This document shows positions 43,510-52,765 of a stretch of DNA of 64,000 nucleotides, piece by piece (the stretch's first letter is position 1; the number at the start of each line of letters is the position of its first letter). The stretch lies in NCBI GenBank assembly GCA_964016875.1, contig OZ024722.1, positions 64,811,443 through 64,875,442 on the forward strand, read 5' to 3'. Origin of the DNA: Fallopia convolvulus (Eukaryota; Streptophyta; Magnoliopsida; Caryophyllales; Polygonaceae). The translations under genes and the position numbers were made by a program. The notes below the pieces were generated by a model. The model did no database searches. It was given only the letters and a program-made list of their open reading frames with translations, and was not told the DNA's origin.

Positions 43510-44358
43510 TGGTATCGATATTAAAAATATTAGGTATGTAAGTAAGGCTCGAGGCCTAAGAATCGTTATCTCATACTAATCTGAGGACTTTTCAGGAGGT
43601 CATCTATCCTGGTATTACTTTCCATTGGCCGATGGATTGGGGGCCGATGGACTGGGGGTCGTTCATATGTAAAGACCAGGAGGAGTAACCCAAGAGGTAT
43701 ATATACTAGACTATTTCTCTTTATATTTTAGATGTGGGATAGACTATATTCTCAACATGCCCCGCAAGTGAAATTGGTTTGACCCAGTTGACACTTGGAC
43801 ATACGGGTCTAACATCTCAATCTCTTTATAGCTAGCTCGGTGACAGTGATGGGTGGTGGCATCTCAATCTCTTTAATAGCCAACTCAACCTTGGTGTGGC
43901 ATCTCATTCTCTTTTTAGCCGAAAGCACCCATGCACATGAAACGGGTCCGAATCGAGAGAAGTCGTTAGGCAAATAGCTTGGTGTGGCATCTCATTCTCT
44001 TTTTAGCCGAAAGCACCCATGCATAGGAAACGGGCCCGGATCGAGAGAAGCCGTTAAGCAAATAGCTCTGATACCGTATTAAACTTTCCATGGGCCGATG
44101 GATCGGGGGTCGTGCATATTTAAAGCCCAACACACAAGCCTAGTGGGGTTCCATCCTAAAATCAATTGACAATAGGAGGAGTAACCCAAGGGGTATATAT
44201 ACTGGATTATTTCTCTTTATATTTCAGATGTGGGATAGGCTATATTCTCAACAACTTCCGGGTTCTTTGTCATCACTCGAACCCAGAAAAGGAAAAACTC
44301 TTGTTGACATAGGGAACACATCAATCCCGTATAAATTATCGGGGTGTTACAAGGTATG
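43510..44358 (-). mobile_element. 5S rRNA-bearing (Cassandra-like) LTR, host of a nested TRIM
   Basis: On the minus strand the sequence starts TTGTAACACCCCGATAATTT (44358). Beyond the nested TRIM it reads AGTAATACCAGGATAGATGA then CCTCCTGAAAAGTCCTC (about 43619-43583), which matches the 3' half of plant 5S rRNA (AGTAGTACTAGGATGGGTGACCTCC..AAGTCCTC) with few changes. Cassandra elements are known to carry 5S sequence in their LTRs, so this is most likely one decayed LTR. The 5' half of the 5S sequence is not seen. Confidence 0.7.
43613..44253 (-). mobile_element. TRIM element with two LTRs and a tRNA-Met primer site
   Basis: The direct terminal repeats are 44077-44253 and 43613-43757. Both start (minus strand) TGTTGAGAATATAG and contain the TATCCCACATCT leader and the AAGAGAAATA words. 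Next to the first, CGGTATCAGAGCTA matches the primer-binding site for initiator tRNA-Met (TGGTATCAGAGC) apart from the first base. The short interior has a duplicated 'GGTGTGGCATCTCATTCTC' segment and no coding capacity. Confidence 0.85.
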
Positions 44359-44508
44359 AGTTATGAGTATGAGTTATATCCATATACGTGTTAAATATAT
44401 TCTAATTTAGGAGTTAAGTTGTGTGTGATGAGACCCAGGAAGCTCGTTATATATATATTTAAAGAGATTAGGGGCTCGTTTATTTATAACATATTGCTCT
44501 AGCGCATT

Positions 44509-44872
44509 CTAACGAATGATACCAAGGAGGTCTAGATCAACTGCAGTTGAACACCCTCTTTGCTTAGTGGTCCGCCACTGTGTTGACTTCTTGGAAGACA
44601 CGGGAGAACCACCTCTGTAGCTTGTGAAGTTCAAACAGGATATTTGTGAAAATGATCGCAATCTCCTATGGGCAGCTCCACACGCCTCGACCCGTATTGA
44701 CAAGGCTCGCCTTCAAGCTCCAAATGAGTGATATCGTACCACGAGGCTTCCTGGAAGCCTGTCTTGAGCGCCAAAGCTTCCGTCATTAAGATCGACTGTC
44801 TCCCTATTATCCCGTTCTTCATTGCAATCGGTCTGGCTTCATGGTCACGAATGATGAATCCGAAAGATGTGT
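44509..44872 (-). pseudogene. LINE RNase H remnant, interrupted by a solo LTR
   Basis: The minus strand reads SFGFIIRDHEARPIAMKNG, RQSILMTEALALKTG and DITHLELEGEP, a plant LINE RNase H with E in TEALAL, after which the frame shifts (Asp in EGD is lost). The frame continues upstream on the other side of the LTR: 47624-47665 reads DDHDRGNT directly into SFGFIIRD once the LTR and one TGTGT are removed. Confidence 0.8.
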
Positions 44873-47623
44873 TGTAATAACTGCTGTTTTTGAGGATATT
44901 TTCGAATTTTTCTCGGATATCCTTTTAACCTTTTTGGTCCGTTTTAACGCGTAATCCAATATTTTTGTTGGAGATTAAATCCTAGAAAAATTTTGGTGAT
45001 ATCCTAAAATCACAAAAAAATGATTTTATGGATCGGTGTGAATTCTAGGATTTTTCGGTGGAAAAAGAATATTTATTGGATAAGCCGTCTTTTTAATTAT
45101 GTACCCGAAAGGATTTAAAATACGAAACGGAAGCCTTAAAAATTGAAGGTAGCAAGATAAAATCATGGAAAATTGGTTTTATTGGTCTACATAATTTACG
45201 GGACGTTTTTCGTTTAGTGAGTTTTTCCACCCGAGGTACATAATTTTACCGCTTTAACGCGAATCCCGTTCCGAGACGGGAAAACCATTTAAGCCGACCT
45301 CACTTTACTTAATGGAGGAGGCAATTCATATCTTTTGTGCGTATTGGATAAACAACAGAGGAAGATTGGGATAAGAGTGCGAGAGTTTGGACATGAACGA
45401 CGGACTCGTTGAGCCGCACCTTCACCGCCGGTTATCTTCTTCCTCTTCCACCTCCTTCTTCCTCTAGCTCCTCACCTCCACCTTCCACCTCCTATCTTCT
45501 TCTTCATCTCACCCTCCCCCTTTCCATGTTGCTGCTGCTCCAGAACCAGCAAGAGATCAAGAGGACGACGACGGGCTCGGGAAGGAGGAAGTGAAGACGC
45601 CACGCCGGTCATCTTCTTCGCCTCGCCAAGTGACGCCGTCGGTGATCGGTAGGCTGTCCGACCACCACCCACAGCAAGGGCTGCCGCTGGGCAACGCCCA
45701 GCCATCCTCGGGCTCGAGGATCGAGCCATGATCGAGCCACACGAGCCATGGGCTCGAGTGAAGGTATATACGATCGAAATTAATTAGCGGTTTGATTGCG
45801 GAGCCACCGCAAGGGCCTTTCGGTGCCGCTTTGCTAATTAAACTTATGATTTTTATGATCTTGACGTTAATACGGTTCTACAGGTTCGAACCGCTCGTGA
45901 AACGGACGTCCGGATCTTCCGTTATAGCGAAGACAAGTTTTGGATACCGATTGTCAGGTAAAGGACTTCGGATAATTACTTGGGATTCGTCGTTAATCCG
46001 TTTGAGCTGAAATTTGGTAATCTTTTAGAATTGTTACTGATGAACAATTTTTATTTAGAAAATTGTTTCAAAAGAGAAGCGGATAATTAGTTATAATTCC
46101 GCCAAGATGGCTCCTTGAAGCATGATAACTAAGGATTCACTATATATCGATATTCGGAAATTAAATCGTTTATCGATTAGGAAGTTGTAGGAGTTGAGAA
46201 TACAACTAAGAGGAGTTTCTGTGAGCTCGTTGCTGAAAATCCTTTTGTTATATTTGTCAGAAGGAAGATACAGATTACTATTGAAATTGCTAAAGACGTC
46301 GAGCACGCCTTATAAGGCAAGTGGACGATTCTCTCTTGCGTTATTGTTATTAAATGAGGAATTGGATCTCATTTAATATTTGTGTTGGGAACAATTTGTA
46401 TGATTAATAAAATATGATAGGTCGTTATATTTGTTAGAAATAATGACCATGTTGTTTATTCAGTTTCGCGTTAGAACTGGATTTAGGTCCGTTATGTGTG
46501 GCCTTGTATGTTGTCTCATGCTGAGACATTATGGTGTAGTAAGTTAGTTTTTCAGGGGTAGGAGCCAAGTCTCCGATGACCTCTTTATAACACAGTCTAT
46601 GTTGGGAGGTTTAGCTCGTTACTATCATATCCCAACATTCGGGTCATGACTCATACCTCACTCAACGCTGGAGGAGGTGTTTATGCACTCTAGCTAAGTG
46701 CAAATTGGTACTAGGTGTTCGTCAATGATCATGGTTGAAATAATCCCTCTCATCTTGACGTCTCCATGTACATGTGGATTCTCTGCGGTTTTAGCCGCTT
46801 AAAAGTTACCAACATGTTTGTGAAAAGTTCTGAAAGTAATAAAGATAAGTGCGTTAGGCACATTAATGTACCCGAATGGTTAGTCTATTCGATAACCATT
46901 CTTGTTTCCGGTTATGAATGATTCTTAATCAAACTTTGATTAAGTCAATCTGATTAGTCGATGGAGGCTTTTCAAAATGTTATGTGATTAATATGAATTC
47001 CCAACAATTGTTTATGCTTCTTAAAGAAACCACAAGCGGTGGTGTTCTCTCTCATGGATTATGCAAGTCTCCCTCTTTTCTCTACAAGACTGCTAACTGT
47101 TGGATCATAATCCGAGTCTATTCGGATTTTGAATGCCAATATGTTTAGTTACAACCATAAGAACCAAGTTAGTTTCTCCGCTTGCTAGTCTATCAATAGA
47201 CTAACCCGTCCATCTTCTTTTCTTTTATTTGGTTGGCTGGTGTCCACCGTTGGTATTCGATACATCAGGTCCTTCTTGGAAATTGATTCAAGAGGCGGAT
47301 TCAGATGTTTGAAGCTCCAGAAGTTGAAGAAAGGTTTTCAATGGTTATACTTGAGTGAAGATCATGGTTGAACTACTTCAAAGTGAAGCTGACTTTCAGA
47401 AATAAGAGCTTATGGAAGACTGGATAAAGATTTTGTTTAAATAGAAGGTTGTACTATTTATTTAATCTTTTTGGATTAAGGTTTGTATAAGACCAATTGT
47501 ATTTATTCCGCGGTAATGTTTGTTTCAGTTTGTTTAGTCAGTTTAAAGCCTTGGGTAGCTTCGGTTTAGTCTTAATCGAGGTTACTGGCGGTAATACCTC
47601 CAGGGTAGGAAGGGGGTGTTACA
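44873..47623. mobile_element. Solo LTR of a Ty3-type retrotransposon, 2,751 bp
   Basis: The ends are TGTAATAACTGC and GGGGGTGTTACA (TG..CA with short inverted TGTAA/TTACA). The exact 5-bp flanks TGTGT lie at 44868-44872 and 47624-47628. Nothing inside resembles gag, protease, RT, integrase or a primer site, and the region is one long repeat end with GC-rich 45400-45740. A long TGTAATA..TGTTACA LTR recalls chromovirus Tekay-like elements, though that assignment is from memory. The open frames on both strands inside it are chance. Confidence 0.85.
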
Positions 47624-47689
47624 TGTGTTCCCTCTATCATGATCATCTTCCATATATTGTTTCAATTAATTTGATTATTAATATTTTTC

Positions 47690-48270
47690 CGTAAATAAAA
47701 GTAATTTGTTTCGCACACTTTTTTAATATTTTTTTTAGTGAAGGGCGTTACTCATAATAATTGAACCAAAAAATTTTAGATACTAATACCTTTTAAAATT
47801 TAATCGCTTAATTAGATGACCGTAAACTATACATACTGTTTCACTTAATTTGATTATTAGTATTTTTCATAAATAAAAGTTTTTTTTGTGTGTAATTTTT
47901 TCACTGTTAGGATCAAATGAAACTGCAACTCTGCAAGTCTATACAACATTTACAGCATGAGAAAGGGCCCAATTCAGCAAGAGATAGAGAAGGAGTTGTC
48001 TTCATCATTATTCCTATCATCAGTCATCAATATAATACTATATCAATAAATAAATAAAATTACTTATAATAATTTATTTTTATATAAAAAAGAGTGTAGT
48101 TTTCCAGCTGTGTGTCCACTCTACAATCTACATTGCACTATAAATTAAAATCATAAATCCAGGGTTTCACCAAACAAAGCCGCTCCTTGATTCCCAGTTC
48201 CCACTACTCTCAAGATCTGACTACTTCACAGTTCACACCAAGTGGAATACAATTTCTAAATCTATATTGT
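47690..48270. other. AT-rich intergenic DNA, nothing recognised
   Basis: Apart from the words 'TTTCACTTAATTTGATTATTA' (near 47840) repeating 'TTTCAATTAATTTGATTATTA' (near 47660), no structure is seen. Confidence 0.4.
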
Positions 48271-48273
48271 AGT

Positions 48274-48806
48274 TAGGGCTGTCCAACGGCCCGGTCGACC
48301 CGTAACCCGGCCCGACCCACCCGCAATTTTACGAATTATAGGTTAGGTAATCCGGTAAGAGTTTTTAAATTTACTAATTACGGGTCAGATTATGGGCAGT
48401 GTTCTAAAAAACACTAGACGGATTCTAGGCGGAGAGGGACCGCCTAGACGGACTAGATGGTCTGGAAGGTTAGGCGGGCTAGCACCTTCCAGCGCCTAGG
48501 CGGAGCCTACACGGAGCTAGGCGGGGATTTTTGGAACAGTGATTATGGGTCAACCCGTAATATTAAAAAATATAAATTAAATGTTATTGTTGTAGTTAGT
48601 GAAATGGATTAAGAGAATTTTACTGGTCGAATGGGTTAAAAAGATCAAACGGGTCGACCCGTGTCTCGACCTTTACCCGTAAAACAGGTTGTGGGTCGAG
48701 TCACGAGTCGACTTTATTTTTTACGAGTTGCAGGTTTACTTGGGTCAACTCGTTGGACAATTAACGAGTTGCGGGTTGGCATATGTCGTCCCGTTGGACA
48801 ACTCTA
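48274..48806. mobile_element. hAT-type element, TAGGGCTGTCCAA family, with a nested MITE
   Basis: The left end TAGGGCTGTCCAACGG and the right end CGTTGGACAACTCTA are inverted. The flanks ATTGTAGT and ATGGTAGT are an 8-bp duplication with one mismatch. It contains ACCCGTAACCCGGCCCGACC-type words and is interrupted by the MITE at 48397-48541. Confidence 0.85.
48397..48541. mobile_element. hAT-type MITE (145 bp) nested in another hAT element
   Basis: The ends are CAGTGTTCTAAAAAACACTA and the complement CACTGTTCCAAAAATCCC. The exact 8-bp duplication ATTATGGG lies at 48389-48396 and 48542-48549. The GC-rich core has GCGCCTAGGCGGAGCC. Removing it restores 'GGGTCAGATTATGGGTCAACC' of the host element. 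Confidence 0.95.
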
Positions 48807-49086
48807 ATGGTAGTATATATGTCATTTTTTATCTGCACTAGATTAATGAAATAAAACTATTTACCCTTTGATAGGAAAAATGTCTCTCAAAGACAGAATA
48901 CCTCCAAAATCTAAATAAAGATAAAGATGAAAAAAAGAAAAATTAAACTATTATTGTATAACTTTTAGCAAGGAGAAAGGATTCCTTTCTATGTTATGTG
49001 GTTTGAAAGCAATGATCAACAATCAACATTCAACACTGAATTGGAATAGCTGTCTCTTTTTTATGGTAGGTTAAGTTAGTTGTAAG

Positions 49087-49254
49087 CATTATTCTAAAAA
49101 TTCCTTCTAGCCGTTTAGATTGTCCAGGCACCCGTTTAGGACCGTCTAGGCCACCGTTCAGGTCGTCTAGGCGCTAGGTGGTCCCTCTCCGCTCAACGTC
49201 CGCCTAGCGTTTTTTAGAACATTTTTTTGGTAGAACACATTTTTTAGAACATTG
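49087..49254. mobile_element. hAT-type MITE (168 bp), CARTGTTCTAAAAA family
   Basis: It starts CATTATTCTAAAAATTCC and ends TTTTTTAGAACATTG, with an exact GTTGTAAG duplication (49079-49086 and 49255-49262). The right terminal segment TTTTTTAGAACATT is present twice (49210s and 49240s), so the end was locally duplicated. Confidence 0.92.
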
Positions 49255-49299
49255 GTTGTAAGAGTAATGTAACATTTTTTACTACCACTAGGTCGAGCT

Positions 49300-49390
49300 G
49301 ATCAGTGCAAATCGGTTTATCTGGTTTGTGCGCTTTGTCGGCTAGTTCATGAATCCGGAATTTATCACCAAAGGTGGACCCCTCTTTAAA
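49300..49390. repeat. Diverged relative of the 100-bp repeat at the window start
   Basis: 'TGGTTTGTGCGCTTTGTCGG' here lines up with 'TGGTTAGTGCACTTTACCGG' at 191-210, and the following 'CTAGTTCATGAATCCGGAAT' with 'CTTGTTCACGAGCTCGGTAT'. The alignment continues through the CACCA words. Only a single unit is present here. Confidence 0.6.
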
Positions 49391-49479
49391 AATAGAGAGA
49401 GAGTAAGGTAGCACTAGCATCAAACAAAAAGAGTCTTTTAGCAATTCTTAAGTAGACAGCCACATCATAGCATTTTAAG

Positions 49480-50180
49480 TGACTATTTTGTTTTGGATGC
49501 CATGCAATATTTAAAAAAAAATTATGCTTTATCGGATATTTAAATTCAGAATGTAGTTTTTGAAAAAATATGCACCAAGTTTTATGGTGCAAAATACATT
49601 ATATGATTGTGTCATGAAGCATTATATGTTGAGGTTACCAAACAATACTTGAATTTATGCATTATCGGATATTAAAATTCGTAATGTATTATGCATCCAA
49701 ACATGCATTTGATGTAAAAAGCACATATTATTATTTCACATGCTTTATGTGGTATTTGGGGCGCATTCTCAATTCCTCATGCTTATTGGCTTTTATACAA
49801 TGTCTTTGAGATGAATTTAGTCCCTATATCAATTTTGGTGTATTCTAACTAAATTCAGTTATTATTGTCACATAGCTGAATTTCAGCTTTTCTTGGGTCT
49901 ATCGGTCATACTCCTTTAAGCCTCCCAGGTCAATGATGATGATGCTTTATGTGGTATAATTATATTGTGTATAAAATATAAATTGTGTTTGGATAAGAAA
50001 TTTTAAACCATTATTCAAAATACTTTATTGGATGACAAATGCATTATTCCCTCTATATTGTATAATACATTTATCAAACCCATTCCAAACACCACTTATA
50101 AACAATGTATGTATTATATACTTTTTAATGCTCGATAATGCATAAATCCTTTATAATGCACGACATCCAAACAAACCCTA
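49480..50180. repeat. ATGCATTAT-type MITE cluster with an inverted SINE-like copy
   Basis: Words such as GCATTATCGGATATT, ATGTATTATGCATCCAAACA and TAATGCACGACATCCAAACA recall the MITE ends at 26117 and 37698. About 49790-49945 is the inverted copy of the repeat at 27455-27665 (e.g. TATCAATTTTGGTGTATTC). The boundaries are unclear. Confidence 0.5.
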
Positions 50181-51030
50181 GGTCCACTTTACTTGTAATG
50201 AAAGATGGGTTTCATGACCAAGGGCATGTTTGGCAACCAATCTTCCATAAAAGTTGTGGGGTATTCATGTCATATAAACATGGGTTTCATTTTTTCTTTA
50301 CAAAAAAGAAGGGTGTATCATTTTGATTTCTGATCAATAACACAACTCATATACATTGCAAAGAAAAGCTTTTTATAGCCTTTAATGGCTGACTATTCTG
50401 TGTGTATCAATAGAGTTGTATTGTATTGTATTGTATCCTCCTCATCCCCATCCCCCAAAGTACCCAAACTTAAATGACACTGATGCCCTAATAAATGCCC
50501 TTCACACACAAAAAAAAAAATTAAAAAAATTCAGAACATGAAATCTCAGACAAATAGACAATACAATACAATATAGGGGGTTTTGACTGGTGATATAATA
50601 CATGTCCATGGTGGTCCAAAATGATGATAGTATTATTTATTTATTTTTATTTTTTTATGTAATGAATACAAACAAATCAATATAACATAAACAAACACAA
50701 ACAACATCCCCTTCTTCCTCTTCATTATACAATTCATCCCATCTGTCAAATTTTGTCCACTTCGCAGACTGCAATTGCAAGCCCACTCATTTCCTCATAT
50801 GCTTATGTGAACAGATGACAAATGTAAAGATGTGTGTGTTTGTGTTTTCCCATCACAATTGTCTAGTTACACTCTACAAGTTTTGCTTCTCTTCTGTTCA
50901 TAAATTTGACAAAAAAAATCTTCACATGATATCATTATTCTCTATTCTTATCAGAAACTATTGGTTTTCATACTTAAGGCCACACAGGATGGGAAAAAAA
51001 AAACTTGTTATTCTAGCCTGGTTTTTTGTT
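50181..51030. other. Intergenic DNA, nothing recognised
   Basis: No gene or bounded element is seen. Near 50415 there is a short (ATTGT)n tract. Confidence 0.45.
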
Positions 51031-51035
51031 CAATA

Positions 51036-51225
51036 AAAGTTGTCATTTGACTTATTTTAACCCATTTTTTCTGATAATATCGCTATTAACTGAAGATATT
51101 TACGTAAATCTACAAATTAAGGTAAAAGATCTTAATAAGATTGAGGAGGGTATTTGAGTATAATGAAATGGCTTTCTTAATTTATAAGATAAACTCTAAA
51201 ACGACGAGTTTAGAGTAGTCTAATT
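51036..51225. mobile_element. Stowaway remnant without terminal repeats
   Basis: The body matches 43130-43325: ATAAAAGTTGTCATTTGACT, AAGATATTTACGTAAATC, AAAAGATCTTAATAAGATTG and ACGACGAGTTTA line up. The CTCCCTCCGT ends are gone. Confidence 0.8.
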
Positions 51226-51814
51226 CAAATAGTAAATGAGGGTGTTATAAAACTTACCTACCAACAAGAGCATTTTCCCCTTTTTGTATGAAGCCAGGCA
51301 AGCACAGCTATGATGATTAAATAGTGTGAAGATCTGGAAAGAGAGAAGCCCTTCCTTTTTGCATTGCCTTTCCAACTCATGTGAGTGCTGAGTGCTGTCT
51401 GTCACCACATACACATTCAAAACCAATATTCCAAATCATGATATAAAGTTAATCAGGTAATTAACAAACAAAAGATACATGTAAGCCAACTAGAACAATG
51501 CAAAGAAAGAAAGAAAGAAGGCTTTGATTATTCATTCCAAATTTTTTTTTCCCATCTCATATTCAATCACACCAAAATAAATGAGAGCACCAAAGTATGG
51601 ACTGAGTAAACTTTCCAGGGTAAACGGTGACATTATTATTTACACAATAATTCTATCACCCACACTAGAACTAAGGGAAAAAGCTATCAACTACCAAGAA
51701 TTGAACAAAGAGGGCAAGAGGAGGGAATGACACACACAAGCACAGCTGTGGAATCAGAAGAATTTTGAATTTTAATTGTGAGGATCCATGAATTTCAAGA
51801 TGTATAAATACTGA

Positions 51815-52765
51815 TTAGGGCACATATTCTGTCTCCAATGATGGCTGGGTTCGCGTTCGGACTGCTGAAGGCGCTTTTGCAGTTCCCACCGACGTCACTC
51901 TCAAGGCCTCTCCTACATCAGCAGCTTTCTCCATCCTTTGCATTTTCTGTCTGTGTTCATACTTCTTCAAACAAGCCAATAGAATTGCAAACAAAATCAA
52001 TAACAGCAATCCGCCCAGCACTGACCCGACGATTATCCACACTTTGGATGATACATGATGATGATGCTTCTTGTTTCCCGGGCTTGGAGCTATGGAGGAC
52101 GGTGGAGGAGGAAAAACGCCCTCAACTACCAAGGCAAAGTGGCCTTGAGTAGTAGCTGAACAAGTATTGTCTGAAATTACAGAGCTGAAATTGGCCGAGC
52201 CGTTCAAATCAAACCGCACACATTTCGGGGCTTGACCTTTTATTGACTTCACATCTGAATGGTGTATCAATATAGGACCCAAGGTAGCTTCAATGTCCAA
52301 TTCCGACAAATTTGTAGCTGATAAGTTTGCTGCATTGTAAGCTAGAAGACCCTTTATTGGAGAAACATAGGTATATCCATCCAGAGGGTAATACACACTC
52401 GACCAATTTCCCAAATTCTGATAGACCAAAACAAGTCTCTCTACATAAGGCTGAGAGACGACTCCAACTTGGATTTCAAATTCCTTGTAACTTTTGACAC
52501 CTCTGAATCTCAAGCTACCACTCCTCAGCCTGATTCCAGAAATCTTGATCCCTGTCAAATTCGATGGCACAGAGCCATCAAATGTAATGCCGGTCTTGGG
52601 ATGAACGAAAGCCCGGTAAGTGTAATCTTGGAGAAGGGAATCAAGGGCGCGTGCAGAGGCAACCGAAGAAGATGACAGTGATTGCGCTGTTGTGTGAAAT
52701 GGCAGCCATGAACAAAATGCAAGAAGAAGAAATGGCAGAAGACATGATGAAAGACTAAGCCCCAT
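51815..52765 (-). CDS. DUF1191 family single-pass membrane protein
   Basis: This is an intron-less coding region of 316 aa. Residues 1-28 form a signal peptide (LSSCLLPFLLLAFCSWLPF). The ectodomain carries the DUF1191 hallmarks LDSLLQDYTYRAFVHPKTGI, VPSNLTGIKISGIRLRSGS, YVERLVLVYQNLGNWSSVYY and PKCVRFDLNG. Six Asn-X-Ser/Thr sites lie at about 69, 120, 147, 152, 188 and 192. A Pro-rich stretch (PPPPSSIAPSP) and a His run at about 234-237 precede a transmembrane helix at 242-265 (WIIVGSVLGGLLLLILFAIL). The short basic cytosolic tail ends TEYVP. The family's function is not known to me. It is most likely a cell-surface or secretory-pathway protein. The ATG gives the signal peptide; no better start lies upstream. 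From memory the Arabidopsis counterpart is At3g08600, adjacent to NDUFA1 there too. Confidence 0.95.
   Translation of the reverse strand: MGLSLSSCLLPFLLLAFCSWLPFHTTAQSLSSSSVASARALDSLLQDYTYRAFVHPKTGITFDGSVPSNLTGIKISGIRLRSGSLRFRGVKSYKEFEIQVGVVSQPYVERLVLVYQNLGNWSSVYYPLDGYTYVSPIKGLLAYNAANLSATNLSELDIEATLGPILIHHSDVKSIKGQAPKCVRFDLNGSANFSSVISDNTCSATTQGHFALVVEGVFPPPPSSIAPSPGNKKHHHHVSSKVWIIVGSVLGGLLLLILFAILLACLKKYEHRQKMQRMEKAADVGEALRVTSVGTAKAPSAVRTRTQPSLETEYVP

Noticed and set aside
43580..43625. Functional 5S rRNA gene
   Set aside because: Only the 3' half matches, it is interrupted by a TRIM and it is embedded in LTR-like sequence.
45409..45742. Overlapping open frames on both strands, GC-rich
   Set aside because: They lie inside the solo LTR, are low in complexity (Ser/Pro-rich) and contradict each other by strand.
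51838..52152. 104-codon frame opposite the DUF1191 gene
   Set aside because: It is antisense shadow of a well-supported coding region.
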